Source of the DNA: Armatimonadota bacterium
Lineage (GTDB): Bacteria > Armatimonadota > Chthonomonadetes > Chthonomonadales > CAJBBX01
Direction of reading: 5' to 3'
DNA: 64,000 nucleotides
NCBI GenBank assembly: GCA_026392115.1
Contig: JAPLCQ010000087.1
Location: 1-64,000, forward strand
Each line of letters begins with the position of its first letter. Positions within the stretch are counted from its first letter, which is position 1. The translations under genes were made by a program, and so were the position numbers. The notes below the pieces were generated by a model, which made no database searches, had not been told where the DNA came from, and saw only the letters and a list, made by a program, of their open reading frames with translations. Positions 25,352-34,944 of this stretch are shown here, one piece after another.

Positions 25352-26310
25352 GCCGCCTCCTCCTCAGCCGGCTCGGCCTGGTCATCGGCCGTGAGCCTGA
25401 TGTAGACATCCTCCAGCGACATCTCGACGCTGCCCATCTCGCGGAGGCCCCATCCGGCGGCCACCACGCAGGCGGCCACGGGCTCGCGGATGTCCGTCTC
25501 GGCGGCGGCCTCCAGGTCGTACCGTCCGACGCCCTCCTCCAGCGGGTGGCGATGCACCGAAGCCACGCCGGGCGTCGCGCTCAGCGCCTGCGTCACGGCC
25601 TCGGCCGGGCCTCGCACGACGAGCGTCACACGCTGATTGCCGCGCAGGCGGGCCGTCAGGTTCTCCGGCGTATCGACGGCCGTGACGCGCCCTTCGTTGA
25701 TGATGACGATGCGGTCGCAGAGCATCTGCACCTCGGAGAGGATGTGGGTGCTGAGAATGACGGTATGGCTGTCGCGCAGGCCGCGGATCATCTCGCGGAC
25801 CTCCACGATCTGGCGCGGGTCGAGGCCCACCGTGGGTTCGTCCAGCACCAGGATGGGGGGATCGTGAACCATGGCCTGGGCGATGCCCACGCGCTGCCGG
25901 AAGCCCTTGGAGAGCTTGAGGATGAGCGAGTCCGCGCGCTCGGCGATCTGCGTGGCGTCCATGACGGTTCGCACACGCGCGGCGACGGCCGATCCGGAGA
26001 CGCCCCGAAGCCGGGCGCAGAAGGCGAGGAAGTCGCGCACGCTCATATCGTCGTACATCGGCACCTGCTCGGGCAGGTAGCCGATCCGGCGGCGGGCCTC
26101 CAGCGGCTGTCGCACGACGTCGAAACCCGCCACGCGTGCCGTGCCGCCGGTCGGCGGCATGAACCCGGTGACGATGCGCATCGTGGTGGTCTTACCGGCG
26201 GCGTTGGGCCCCAGGAAGCCCAGAATCTCGCCCTCGGCGACGGAGAACGAAACATCCTCTATGGCGACGTGGTTGCCATAGTACTTGGTCAGGCGATCAA
26301 CCTCTACCAT
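25348..26310 (-). CDS. ABC transporter ATP-binding protein (GldA-like)
   Basis: A 320-residue ATPase. Walker A is GPNAAGKTT (residues 34-42), the signature region is LSKGFRQRVGIAQ (133-145), Walker B is ILVLDEPTVGLDP (153-165) and the switch His lies in STHILSEVQ. A regulatory C-terminal domain of about 100 residues follows, as in ABC-2 exporters of the GldA/CcmA/DrrA type. It is the first gene of a four-gene unit (ATPase, permease, GldG-like, DUF4340). Confidence 0.92.
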   Translation of the reverse strand: MVEVDRLTKYYGNHVAIEDVSFSVAEGEILGFLGPNAAGKTTTMRIVTGFMPPTGGTARVAGFDVVRQPLEARRRIGYLPEQVPMYDDMSVRDFLAFCARLRGVSGSAVAARVRTVMDATQIAERADSLILKLSKGFRQRVGIAQAMVHDPPILVLDEPTVGLDPRQIVEVREMIRGLRDSHTVILSTHILSEVQMLCDRIVIINEGRVTAVDTPENLTARLRGNQRVTLVVRGPAEAVTQALSATPGVASVHRHPLEEGVGRYDLEAAAETDIREPVAACVVAAGWGLREMGSVEMSLEDVYIRLTADDQAEPAEEEAA

Positions 26311-26392
26311 GGGCCCTCACTGAGCGGCGGACGCGAAACAGCGCGTTCCGCGCCACTGCGTAGGAGTGAACAGATGCGCTTGTTACGCCGAA

Positions 26393-26431
26393 CGCCCGCC
26401 CGGAGGTTCCGCAAGAGCCCCCGGGCGGGCG
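26393..26431 (-). terminator. Hairpin after the Ig-repeat giant gene
   Basis: CGCCCGCCCGG (26393-26403) and CCGGGCGGGCG (26421-26431) form a perfect 11-bp stem 10 bases past the stop codon on the minus strand. No T-run. Confidence 0.55.
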
Positions 26432-26440
26432 GCGAGGCGC

Positions 26441-29400
26441 CTACGGCACGACGTTGAAGGCGCTGGTGGCGGCGGTCGCCGAGTACCAGGCGTCGCCGGA
26501 GAACTCGGCGGCGCCGGTGTGGGCGCCGGTGGGCTCGCCCGCCGGGATGGACCAGGTCGCCGCGGCCCAACCGTCTGCGGCCGCGGCAGCCGTTCCGATC
26601 GTCGTGCCGTTCACCTTGAATGTGATGCTCTTGCCGGGCTGGATCACGTAGTCCGGCAGGCTTCGCACGTAGGCCCGCAACGGGTGGTCGGCGCCGCGCT
26701 TCCCGGAGCGGATGTAGAGCCAGAGGTAGAGGTTGCCCTTGGTCGCCGTGAGCTTCCCGGTGTTGCTGGAGGCCAGGTAGCCCAGATCGCCCGCGAACGC
26801 GCCGCTGATGGTCCGCACGCCGGAGCCGCCGCCCTCAGGCACGGTATAGCCGAACTGCACGTAGCACGAGGCGTTGGTGTTGGCCGTGCCGATGGAAGCG
26901 CCGTCGACCTTCACCGTGATCGGCTTGTTCGGGATGACGGCGTTGGCCAGCGTGTAGAGGTAGACCTTGAGCACCGTGTACTGCCGGATCTTCTGGGTTC
27001 GATCGACGACATACACCTTTGTCGCCAGCGTCTGGGCGGTGAGGGCGCCGGAACCCGCGCTGCCGGTGTAGAGGTCGTCGCCCGCAAACGAGGCCGACAG
27101 CGCGCGCGACGCGGCGCCCGGCGTGATCACCCAGGCAAGCGAGGCGTGGCCCGCGGCGTCGGTGTTCGCGGACCCGACGGAGGCGCCGGCCACCGAGAAG
27201 GCGACCGCGCGGCCCGAGATCGTCGCATTGTCGGTCGTGCGCCGCAGGTAGGCGCGGAGGTAGGTCGTCTCGCCGATGACGCCGCTCCGGTCCGGCGCGT
27301 AGAGGCTGGTCGCGGCACGAACCTGCAGGGCGCCGGAGCCGCTCGAGCCGTTGTGCGAGGCGTCGCCGCCGAAGAGCGCCCCGAGCGCCCGGGAGCCGGG
27401 TCCCGAGCCGGCGGGCACGGTGTAGGCCATGGATGCGGCGCCGCCGGCCGCGGTGGTTGCGGAGCCGACGGTCGTGCCGTCCACCGAGAAGGTGAGCGGG
27501 CGCCCGACCAGAGGCGAGGCGTCGGTCGCGCGTTTGAGTGTGGCGGCCAGGGCGGTCGAGGCGCCGATCACCCCGGATGCCGCGGGGACGGAGACCGTCG
27601 TGTCGGCCTTCAGGACGCTCAGCGTCGCGGTCGCGCCCGCCGGTCGGTTGAGCGCGTCGCCCCCGAAGTCGGCGGCCAGCGGCTTCGCGCCCGGCGTCAG
27701 GCTCGACGGTACGGTGGTGGGCGCCGAGGCGACACCGGAGGCGTTGGTGTTCCACGAGCCGATGGCGGAGCCGTTGAGGAGGAAGGTGACCGCCTTGCCC
27801 GCCAGCGGCGCGGCGTCGGCGGCCCGCTTGAGCGTGGCCGTCAGCGTGACCGCGCCGCCGAGTTGTCCGGAGCGGTCCGGCATGGTCAGCGTCGAGTCCG
27901 ATGCCGTCTGCGTCAGCGTGCCGGAGCCCGAGGCCGCGGCGAAGTCATAGTCGGCGACCGACGAGGCGCCGAGAGTCCTGGCGGCCTGCTCGCCGGTGAT
28001 GACCGTGGAGAGCGTGGCCACTCCGGCGACGCTGGTCTGGGCCGAGCCCACGGCCGTGCCGGCCAGCGTGAACGCCACCGGCTTGCCGGCGATCGGCTGG
28101 TCCACGTCGGTGCGCGTCAGCGTGGCCTGCAGGTTGACGCTTGAGCCGCCGGGCCCCGAGGCGTTGGGCACGGCCAGCGCCGTGGGCACGAGGTCCCCGG
28201 TTCGCTCCAGCCGCATGGAGTAGGGGCCGGTATTGGCGCCGTCGAAGCCGTCGGAGACAATCACGGTGAAGCGCCCCGCGTTGGCCAGGGTCTGCGACCA
28301 GACGGTCGTGGCGGACGACGAGGCCGGGTCAAACCAGGTGGCCGGCGGCAGGAAGACGCGCACCCAGGGCCAGAGGCTACCGCTGGTCCGCGCGGCGGTG
28401 ATCGTGGCGAGGTTGCCGATGGAGCCGTTGAAGGTGTAGGTGTCGACCTGGCCGATGTTCGCGATGGCCGGTCCGGGCGTGACCTGCACGCCGGGCGCCA
28501 GCGGAGCGGCGTTCTGCGGGTCGTTCATCCGCTGGAGCGTGAAGCCGAGCTGCCCGCCGCGGAGGCCGTTGAAGCCGTCATGCACCAGCAGCACGTGCCT
28601 GCCCGACGAGGGCAGCGTGGCGATGCCCTGCGCCATGACGCTGCCGGTCTGCAGGAAGAGCTGGTCGCCGTTCGGCCCGTAGAGCTGCATCCCCGGCCAG
28701 AGGTCGCCGGCCCCGCTCCAGGGGTGGACGCACCGCGCATAGACGACATCGTTGGCGGAGCCCTGGAACACATAGGTGGAGACCAGGTTCGCGTTGCCGG
28801 CGCCGGCGGGCGTGATCGTCGTGTTCGTGTAACGGCCAACGCCGAGGTCCGTCGCGCCGCCGGGGTTGTTGATCCGCTGCGCGTAGAAGGCGAAGTCGCC
28901 CTCAAAGGCCTCTCCGGCGAAGTAATCGCAGACGAGGTAGGTGTAGGTCCCTGCCGCCGCCACGGTCTTCCGGAGCTCGGCGGTGGGGTTGCCGTCCGCC
29001 TTGAGCAGCATCGTGCCGTCCGGGGCGCAGAGCCAGATGCGCGGGTAGAAGCCCGAGGTGGTGAGGCTGGCCAGGCGTGCGAAGAGCGTATCGCCGGCCG
29101 TCGCCTGCACGGTGTAGGTGGAGATCAGGTTGGGAGCGCCGGTCGTGACGTTGACGCGTCCGTTGGCCGTGGCGCCGTAGGCGATGGCCGCCGCGTTGCC
29201 GGGGTTGTTCAGCCGCTGGGCGTAGACCAGGTATCCGCCGGTGCGCGAGTTGTTGAAGCCGTCGTACACCTGCACGGTGTAGACGCCCGGCATGTCGATG
29301 TTGATCGCCTTGTCTATGGTCTGCGAGCTGTACATGCTGACGATCATCGCGCCGTTGGGGTCGAAGACGCGCAGGCCGGGCCAGATGCCGCTGCCGTGGG

Positions 29401-29617
29401 GCAATGCCACCCGGAGGAAGACCACGTCGTTGAGGGCGCCCGTGAAGGTGTAGACGCCCGGCGCGGCCGCCGCCGCGATCACGCCGCGGTAGGTGGCGCC
29501 GAACGCCATGGCGGTCTGCGCGCCGACGACCGACGGCCATGCGCCGGCCAGGGCGAGCATCGCGGACAAGACCGCCGCGCGTCGCAAGCCCGTCGCAAGT
29601 GAGCCTAGAATAGCCAT
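26441..29617 (-). CDS. Giant secreted protein with PPC-like and bacterial Ig-like repeats
   Basis: A 1058-residue protein. The ATG at 29617 (GGGGA upstream) opens a signal peptide ending near PSVVGAQ. Residues about 30-475 hold four repeats of the kind STYTVQATAGDTLFARLAS, resembling the pre-peptidase C-terminal (PPC) beta-sandwich. Residues about 480-1058 hold six Ig-like repeats (Big_3-type) with the pattern PLAGKAVTFLLNGSAIGSWN, then ASGVASAPTTVP, then AADFGGDALN. No anchor is visible at the C-terminus (ends AFNVVP). It is probably an extracellular adhesin or matrix protein. TATAAT on the minus strand at 29673-29678 is a likely -10 box. Confidence 0.85.
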   Translation of the reverse strand: MAILGSLATGLRRAAVLSAMLALAGAWPSVVGAQTAMAFGATYRGVIAAAAAPGVYTFTGALNDVVFLRVALPHGSGIWPGLRVFDPNGAMIVSMYSSQTIDKAINIDMPGVYTVQVYDGFNNSRTGGYLVYAQRLNNPGNAAAIAYGATANGRVNVTTGAPNLISTYTVQATAGDTLFARLASLTTSGFYPRIWLCAPDGTMLLKADGNPTAELRKTVAAAGTYTYLVCDYFAGEAFEGDFAFYAQRINNPGGATDLGVGRYTNTTITPAGAGNANLVSTYVFQGSANDVVYARCVHPWSGAGDLWPGMQLYGPNGDQLFLQTGSVMAQGIATLPSSGRHVLLVHDGFNGLRGGQLGFTLQRMNDPQNAAPLAPGVQVTPGPAIANIGQVDTYTFNGSIGNLATITAARTSGSLWPWVRVFLPPATWFDPASSSATTVWSQTLANAGRFTVIVSDGFDGANTGPYSMRLERTGDLVPTALAVPNASGPGGSSVNLQATLTRTDVDQPIAGKPVAFTLAGTAVGSAQTSVAGVATLSTVITGEQAARTLGASSVADYDFAAASGSGTLTQTASDSTLTMPDRSGQLGGAVTLTATLKRAADAAPLAGKAVTFLLNGSAIGSWNTNASGVASAPTTVPSSLTPGAKPLAADFGGDALNRPAGATATLSVLKADTTVSVPAASGVIGASTALAATLKRATDASPLVGRPLTFSVDGTTVGSATTAAGGAASMAYTVPAGSGPGSRALGALFGGDASHNGSSGSGALQVRAATSLYAPDRSGVIGETTYLRAYLRRTTDNATISGRAVAFSVAGASVGSANTDAAGHASLAWVITPGAASRALSASFAGDDLYTGSAGSGALTAQTLATKVYVVDRTQKIRQYTVLKVYLYTLANAVIPNKPITVKVDGASIGTANTNASCYVQFGYTVPEGGGSGVRTISGAFAGDLGYLASSNTGKLTATKGNLYLWLYIRSGKRGADHPLRAYVRSLPDYVIQPGKSITFKVNGTTIGTAAAAADGWAAATWSIPAGEPTGAHTGAAEFSGDAWYSATAATSAFNVVP

Positions 29618-29672
29618 ACCCGATCCCCTATCCGCCTGCCGACCGTCCACCGGCGGCGACAACGCAGGCGCC

Positions 29673-29678
29673 ATTATA
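29673..29678 (-). promoter_or_regulatory. -10 box of the Ig-repeat gene
   Basis: ATTATA on the plus strand reads TATAAT on the minus strand, 56 bases ahead of the start at 29617. No good -35 match lies 17 bases further up (CACGGA). Confidence 0.5.
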
Positions 29679-29847
29679 TCGCGCGGCGCGCTGGATCCGT
29701 GCCCCGCGGCATCGACTTCTCGCCGCCGCGGACCGAGCCTTCGCGCCTGCGCGGTACTATGAATACCCCAGTACGCTGCCCAGTCCCAAGGGTTCCCGCG
29801 GCGCGGCTGAGCGGCAGCACAGGAGCCGACGGAGAGGGTTAACGCGA

Positions 29848-31122
29848 GTGACGATGGCGCAGCGCGCCGAGGCTGGTGCCAGGCGCTGGTTTGTTGTGGG
29901 ACGCGTGCTGGGTATCGTCGCGTGCCTGCTTTCCATGGCCGGCGGCACGATGTTCGGGATTCTCTTCTGGGGCAGCAGCTCCATTCGCGGCGCTTTCGTC
30001 CGGATTGTGGGCGAAGGCTTCAGGCATCCCAGCCTCAATCCCCTGGCCATCTGGCAGCCGTACCGGCAGTTCCCCGGCGTCAACAGCATCAACATCCTTG
30101 TGCTGGGCGTCGACTACGACTACAACAACAAGAACCAGGTCCTCAAGACCCACGGGCGCAGCGATACGATCCTCCTGGCCCACATCGACTTCGCCAAGCG
30201 CCGCATCACGGCGATGACGCTTCCGCGCGATACGGCCATGGAGATCCCCGGGCGGCGGGGCATCTACAAGGCCAACGCGGCGCACCAGTTCGGCGGGCCC
30301 GACCTGACCGCACAGATGCTCCGCGACTCGTTCGGAGTGGAGACCGACTACTGGGCGACCCTCAACTTCAAGGGCTTCGAGCAACTGATCGACGCCATCG
30401 GCGGCGTCGACATCACGGTCAAGAAGCGCATGAAGTACGACGACAACTGGGGCCACCTGCACATCGACCTCTACCCCGGCTTCCAGCACATGACGGGCTA
30501 CCAGGCCATGGGCTTCGTGCGGATGCGCCACAACGACAGCGATCTGATGCGGGCCGAGAGGCAGCACGAGTTCATCGAGGCCGTCCGCAACCGGCTCAAG
30601 CAGCCCACCGTCTTCTTCGACCTCGCGGAAGCCGTGGAGAAGCTGGCCGGGAACGTCAAGCGCTCGCCCAATCTGAGCGAGGACCGGCTCTTCGCCATCG
30701 CCAACTTCGCCCGCGGGCTGCCCAAAGAGAATGTCATTATCAAGACGGTGCCGACCCGGCCCGCCAGTCGGGCCTTCCTCGCGGCCGACCCGGATGCGAC
30801 GGAGGAGCTTGTGAACGAGCTCTTCTTCGACGGCAACCCCGCGGCGGCGACGATCAGCGTGCCCTCCTTCAGCCGCGCCGCGGCATCGGGCGGCGGCCGG
30901 GCGCGCCGATCCAAGCGCGGGTCCGACCAGGGCGACACGGGGTCGGATGCGCTCGACGCCCCGGCGGACGACACCCAGGTCGGCGATCCGGCGCCCGACC
31001 CCGGCTCTGATCCGTCTCCGTCTCCGACCCCGGCTGATCCGGGGACCTCGCCGCCGCCCGCGGCTCCGACCGACCCGCCGCCGTCGGCCAACCCGCCTCC
31101 GCCCGCATCGGGAACGAGCTGA
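29848..31122 (+). CDS. LytR-CpsA-Psr (LCP) family cell-wall polymer ligase
   Basis: A 424-residue protein that probably attaches glycopolymers to peptidoglycan from lipid-linked precursors. A membrane helix (about residues 14-40) is followed by the LCP domain: INILVLGVDYDYN, GRSDTILLAHIDF, TLPRDTAMEIPGR, ANAAHQFGGPD and GFVRMRHNDSDLMRAERQHE, with the conserved Asp and Arg residues. After residue 310 comes a basic, then Pro/Asp/Ser-rich tail ending SANPPPPASGTS, unusual in length. I chose the GTG at 29848 because GGAGAGGG lies 9 bases upstream; an ATG two codons later is the alternative. The cupin gene follows by 36 bases. Confidence 0.88.
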   Translation: MTMAQRAEAGARRWFVVGRVLGIVACLLSMAGGTMFGILFWGSSSIRGAFVRIVGEGFRHPSLNPLAIWQPYRQFPGVNSINILVLGVDYDYNNKNQVLKTHGRSDTILLAHIDFAKRRITAMTLPRDTAMEIPGRRGIYKANAAHQFGGPDLTAQMLRDSFGVETDYWATLNFKGFEQLIDAIGGVDITVKKRMKYDDNWGHLHIDLYPGFQHMTGYQAMGFVRMRHNDSDLMRAERQHEFIEAVRNRLKQPTVFFDLAEAVEKLAGNVKRSPNLSEDRLFAIANFARGLPKENVIIKTVPTRPASRAFLAADPDATEELVNELFFDGNPAAATISVPSFSRAAASGGGRARRSKRGSDQGDTGSDALDAPADDTQVGDPAPDPGSDPSPSPTPADPGTSPPPAAPTDPPPSANPPPPASGTS

Positions 31123-31158
31123 TCACGGCACCGGTATAGCAACCCGAGGAGCACAGGC

Positions 31159-31515
31159 ATGAAGATTCTGCAATCCGAGACCGTTCCGTACCGCGAAGTC
31201 GCGCAGGATGGCGCCGCCGAGTGCCGGATGCGCGAACTGATCACAGCCGCCGACGGCGCGCCGACGTTCGCCATGCGCCAGTTCGAGCTGGGTATCGGCG
31301 GCAACACGCCGTTCCACAGTCACGCGTGGGAGCACGAAGTGTTCATCATCTGCGGCGAGGGGCATATCCTCACGTCCGGCGGCGACGAGCGGCCCCTGCA
31401 CGCCGGCGACGCCGTGCTGGTGGCGCCGGGCGAGGAGCACTCCTTCCGCAACGACGGCGAGTTTCCCATGCGCTTCCTCTGCATGATCCCGGTCGAGCAG
31501 GTCTGCTGCCGGTAG
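31159..31515 (+). CDS. Single-domain cupin protein
   Basis: A 118-residue conserved beta-barrel. Cupin motif 1 is HSHAWEHEVFIICGEG with two His and a Glu as metal ligands; motif 2 is DAVLVAPGEEHSFRND with the third His. A metal-binding site is therefore complete. Small cupins of this kind range from dioxygenases and isomerases to sugar-binding proteins; the substrate cannot be told. It follows the LCP gene on the same strand and precedes the promoter of glnA. Confidence 0.88.
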   Translation: MKILQSETVPYREVAQDGAAECRMRELITAADGAPTFAMRQFELGIGGNTPFHSHAWEHEVFIICGEGHILTSGGDERPLHAGDAVLVAPGEEHSFRNDGEFPMRFLCMIPVEQVCCR

Positions 31516-31546
31516 GATACGCGCCCAAGGACGGCCGCCGTCGCGT

Positions 31547-31575
31547 TTGACAGCGGCCGCCGGCACTGGTATAAT
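31547..31575 (+). promoter_or_regulatory. Consensus sigma-70 promoter of the glnA leader
   Basis: TTGACA (31547-31552), a 17-base spacer and TATAAT (31570-31575) match the housekeeping consensus at all twelve positions. The start of transcription is expected near 31582, giving a leader of about 220 bases before glnA. Confidence 0.85.
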
Positions 31576-31581
31576 GATCGC

Positions 31582-31717
31582 CGAGCGGCCATCGGGCCTC
31601 TCCGGAGGCTCTTCGAGCCTCGGCAATACGCAATGGCTGTGGGCACATCGTGGTGACCCGGCAAGCACAGACGCTCCAGGCGTATCCGCACATGCGGAGA
31701 CCGCCGGGGCGTTTTTT
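31582..31717 (+). ncRNA. Structured leader RNA or small RNA ending in a terminator, upstream of glnA
   Basis: From the start inferred from a perfect promoter, about 136 bases fold into several stems: GCCGAG (31580-31585) with CTCGGC (31619-31624), GGCC/GGCC (31587-31590 and 31595-31598), AGGCTC/GAGCCT (31606-31611 and 31615-31620) and CTGTG (31637-31641) with CACAG (31666-31670). It ends in a strong intrinsic terminator with six T. It may be an attenuated or riboswitch-controlled leader of glnA, or a separate small RNA such as a nitrogen-regulation RNA. I do not recognise a known glutamine, 2-oxoglutarate or other riboswitch core, nor 6S or SRP RNA. Confidence 0.55.
31671..31717 (+). terminator. 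Intrinsic terminator inside the glnA leader
   Basis: ACGCTCC (31671-31677) pairs with GGGGCGT (31706-31712, one G-T pair). Inside are GGCG/CGCC (31679-31682 and 31702-31705) and TCCGC/GCGGA (31685-31689 and 31694-31698) closing loop ACAT. TTTTTT at 31712-31717 follows at once. Confidence 0.8.
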
Positions 31718-31801
31718 GTTGTGAGCGCGCCGCGCGGGCGCCCTGAACCCCGCGTGCGGCGCGTGCGACACCGCCTCAACCCATAAGGAGCAAACAACAC
31801 G

Positions 31802-33217
<1,416 letters not shown>

Positions 33218-33242
33218 GCGAACACCGCCCAGACCGATCCGC

Positions 33243-33273
33243 AAGGCCCGCCCCCGCAACGGTGGCGGGCCTT
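33243..33273 (+). terminator. Hairpin after glnA
   Basis: AAGGCCCGCC (33243-33252) pairs with GGCGGGCCTT (33264-33273), 25 bases past the glnA stop. The T content after it is low, so some read-through into the Uma2 gene is possible. Confidence 0.6.
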
Positions 33274-33310
33274 GCCTGCAAGAGGTCTTCGCGCCGCCCC
33301 GCACCGGCTG

Positions 33311-33316
33311 TATAAT
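33311..33316 (+). promoter_or_regulatory. -10 box of Uma2 copy 2
   Basis: TATAAT lies 28 bases ahead of the ATG at 33344, with AGGAGG between. The -35 position reads TTCGCG, a weak match. Confidence 0.5.
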
Positions 33317-33343
33317 GCAGCGGGGCCAGGAGGCTCCCCGACC

Positions 33344-33940
33344 ATGACCACTATCATCGACGCAACGAGCGGCATCACCTTCGAGGAGTTCTTGCGCCTG
33401 GAGGGGCACTACGAGTACATCAATGGAAATGCGGTCGAAATGTCCCCGATTTCAGACGAACACAACCGTGTCACGCTCTTCCTACTGCGCATCTTGGGTG
33501 ACTACACAGAATCGCGAGGTTGTGGTGAAGTGCGCCACGACCCCTACGTGATGAGGCGGGTTGCGGCGGAGCCGGGACGCGCTCCCGACGTTATGTTCGT
33601 CGGTTCCGAGCATCTGGACCGCATCAAGCCCACCCACCTGGAGGGGCCCGCCGACCTGGTGGTGGAGGTTGTGAGCCCCGAGAGCCGTGTCCGCGACCGG
33701 GGCGACAAGTTCTACGAGTACGAGCAGGCCGGTGTGCGGGAGTACTGGATCATCGACTCGGACCGCAAGCGCGCCGAGTTCTACCGGTTGGGCGGCGACG
33801 GCGCCTACGAGCCGGCCCAGCCGACCGCGGACGGCCGCTATGAGAGCGCCGTGATCGCGGGGCTCTGGATCCGCGTCGGATGGCTCTGGGACCGCCCGCC
33901 CGTCCTGTCGGTCTTGCGCGAATGGGGGATCATCGCCTGA
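33344..33940 (+). CDS. Uma2-family protein, copy 2, between glnA and P-II genes
   Basis: A 198-residue Uma2 (DUF820) protein. The core residues are Asp82 in RAPDVMFVG, Glu108 in DLVVEVVSPES and Lys122 in RGDKFYEYEQAGVREYWIID; the N-terminal YEYINGNAVEMSPIS supplies the first acidic residue. The start is set by AGGAGG and the loss of homology upstream. Its TGA is followed directly by the ATG of the P-II gene, so both are probably transcribed together. There is no known link between Uma2 and nitrogen control; this gene may have been inserted into the glnA-glnB pair. Confidence 0.88.
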   Translation: MTTIIDATSGITFEEFLRLEGHYEYINGNAVEMSPISDEHNRVTLFLLRILGDYTESRGCGEVRHDPYVMRRVAAEPGRAPDVMFVGSEHLDRIKPTHLEGPADLVVEVVSPESRVRDRGDKFYEYEQAGVREYWIIDSDRKRAEFYRLGGDGAYEPAQPTADGRYESAVIAGLWIRVGWLWDRPPVLSVLREWGIIA

Positions 33941-34279
33941 ATGAAGCAGATTGAGTGCATCATCCGGCCCTACAAGCTCGACGAGGTGAAGATCGCCCTC
34001 AGCGAGATCGGCGTGACGGGGATGACCATCAGCGACGTGCGGGGCTTCGGTCGCCAGCGGGGTCACACGGAGCGGTTCCGCGGGGCCGAGTACGCCATCG
34101 AGATGCCGCCGAAGGTCAAGATCGAGATGATGGTTCGCGACGAGGACGCCGAGGGGATCATCGAGACGCTGGTGCGCCACGCGCGGACCGGCGAGCCGGG
34201 CGACGGCAAGATTTTCGTCCTGCCCCTGGAGGAGGCCGTCCGAATCCGGACCGAGGAGAGCGGCGACGAGGTCCTGTAG
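33941..34279 (+). CDS. glnB: Nitrogen regulatory protein P-II
   Basis: A 112-residue trimeric sensor of 2-oxoglutarate, ATP/ADP and nitrogen state. MKQIECIIRPYKLDEVKIAL, the T-loop GHTERFRGAEYAIEMPPKV with Tyr51 at the uridylylation position, and ARTGEPGDGKIFVLPLEEA (the second P-II signature) are all present. Position 46, often Tyr, is Phe. It directly abuts the Uma2 stop. With no amtB gene beside it, GlnB or GlnK cannot be told apart with certainty; closeness to glnA suggests control of glutamine synthetase. Confidence 0.95.
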   Translation: MKQIECIIRPYKLDEVKIALSEIGVTGMTISDVRGFGRQRGHTERFRGAEYAIEMPPKVKIEMMVRDEDAEGIIETLVRHARTGEPGDGKIFVLPLEEAVRIRTEESGDEVL

Positions 34280-34308
34280 CCCCGCCGCCGCCGGGAACGA
34301 CCCTTGGC

Positions 34309-34821
34309 CTACCGGACGGGCCGCCAGTCGCCGTTGTCGTCCGTGTACTCCACCAGCGTCACGGGGTTGATGACCCCCTTGCCGGCGGCCTGGCCCGTCA
34401 CGCGCAGTTTGGGCATCATGTCGTTCAGCTTCTTCTGGGCCTTGGCGGCCCCGGTGAACATGATGAAGCGCTGCACGCCCCGCCGGCTCCAGGCGAGGCC
34501 GGGCTTGCGGGCGAGCGCCGCCGGGACCGTGGCGTGACAGGAGGCGCGGGCGGTGGCATCGGCCTCCTTGGCGGTGAGCACCTTGTCGGTCGAGTCGGTC
34601 AGATCAAGGCGGAAACCCGCGCCGGACTTCACGCCGAGAACGACGTAGCCCTCCACCGAGGTGAGCGTCTTGGCCGGCAGCTTGGTCCGGACATACTCGT
34701 CCACGGTCACGTACTGATGTTGCGGCTTGGGCCCTCGAGCGGCCCCGGACTGGGCGAGAGCGGGCGTCAGCAGGCCGGCCAGCGCCAGGGCGGCCAGTCC
34801 TACCTTGATGGGCGAAGACAT
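34309..34821 (-). CDS. Small secreted protein, OB-fold-like
   Basis: A 170-residue protein with a signal peptide (MSSPIKVGLAALALAGLL, cleavage near PALAQ). The mature part has alternating hydrophobic strands (SVEGYVVLGVKSGAGFRLDL, then KLRVTGQAAGKGVINPVTLV), suggesting a small OB-like beta-barrel; I do not recognise a family. AAGGAG lies about 9 bases ahead of the ATG at 34821; a GTG directly before it is an alternative start. It is convergent with the P-II gene and divergent from the glycosidase gene. Confidence 0.7.
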   Translation of the reverse strand: MSSPIKVGLAALALAGLLTPALAQSGAARGPKPQHQYVTVDEYVRTKLPAKTLTSVEGYVVLGVKSGAGFRLDLTDSTDKVLTAKEADATARASCHATVPAALARKPGLAWSRRGVQRFIMFTGAAKAQKKLNDMMPKLRVTGQAAGKGVINPVTLVEYTDDNGDWRPVR

Positions 34822-34910
34822 CACGATGAGCTCCTTCGGTCGATGGGCGGCCTGCCCGCCGACCCCGAGTTGGTACGGATACGATACCGCGAAGGCCCGC
34901 GCCGCGTATG

Positions 34911-34916
34911 CCATAA
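34911..34916 (+). promoter_or_regulatory. -10 box of the glycosidase-dapF unit
   Basis: CATAAT lies 28 bases ahead of the ATG at 34945, in the divergent region with the gene at 34821. No clear -35. Confidence 0.35.
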
Positions 34917-34944
34917 TGGGCCTCTCTCCCGCACTTCGGAGCCT

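Noticed and set aside
31582-31717. Identification of the glnA leader as 6S RNA, SRP RNA, tmRNA or a named riboswitch
   Set aside because: None of the core sequences I know for these is present; I kept it as an unnamed structured RNA.
33955-34944. Upstream extension of the glycosidase frame through the P-II gene
   Set aside because: The part before 34945 is out of frame with glnB and lacks homology; the signal peptide and ATG at 34945 mark the start.
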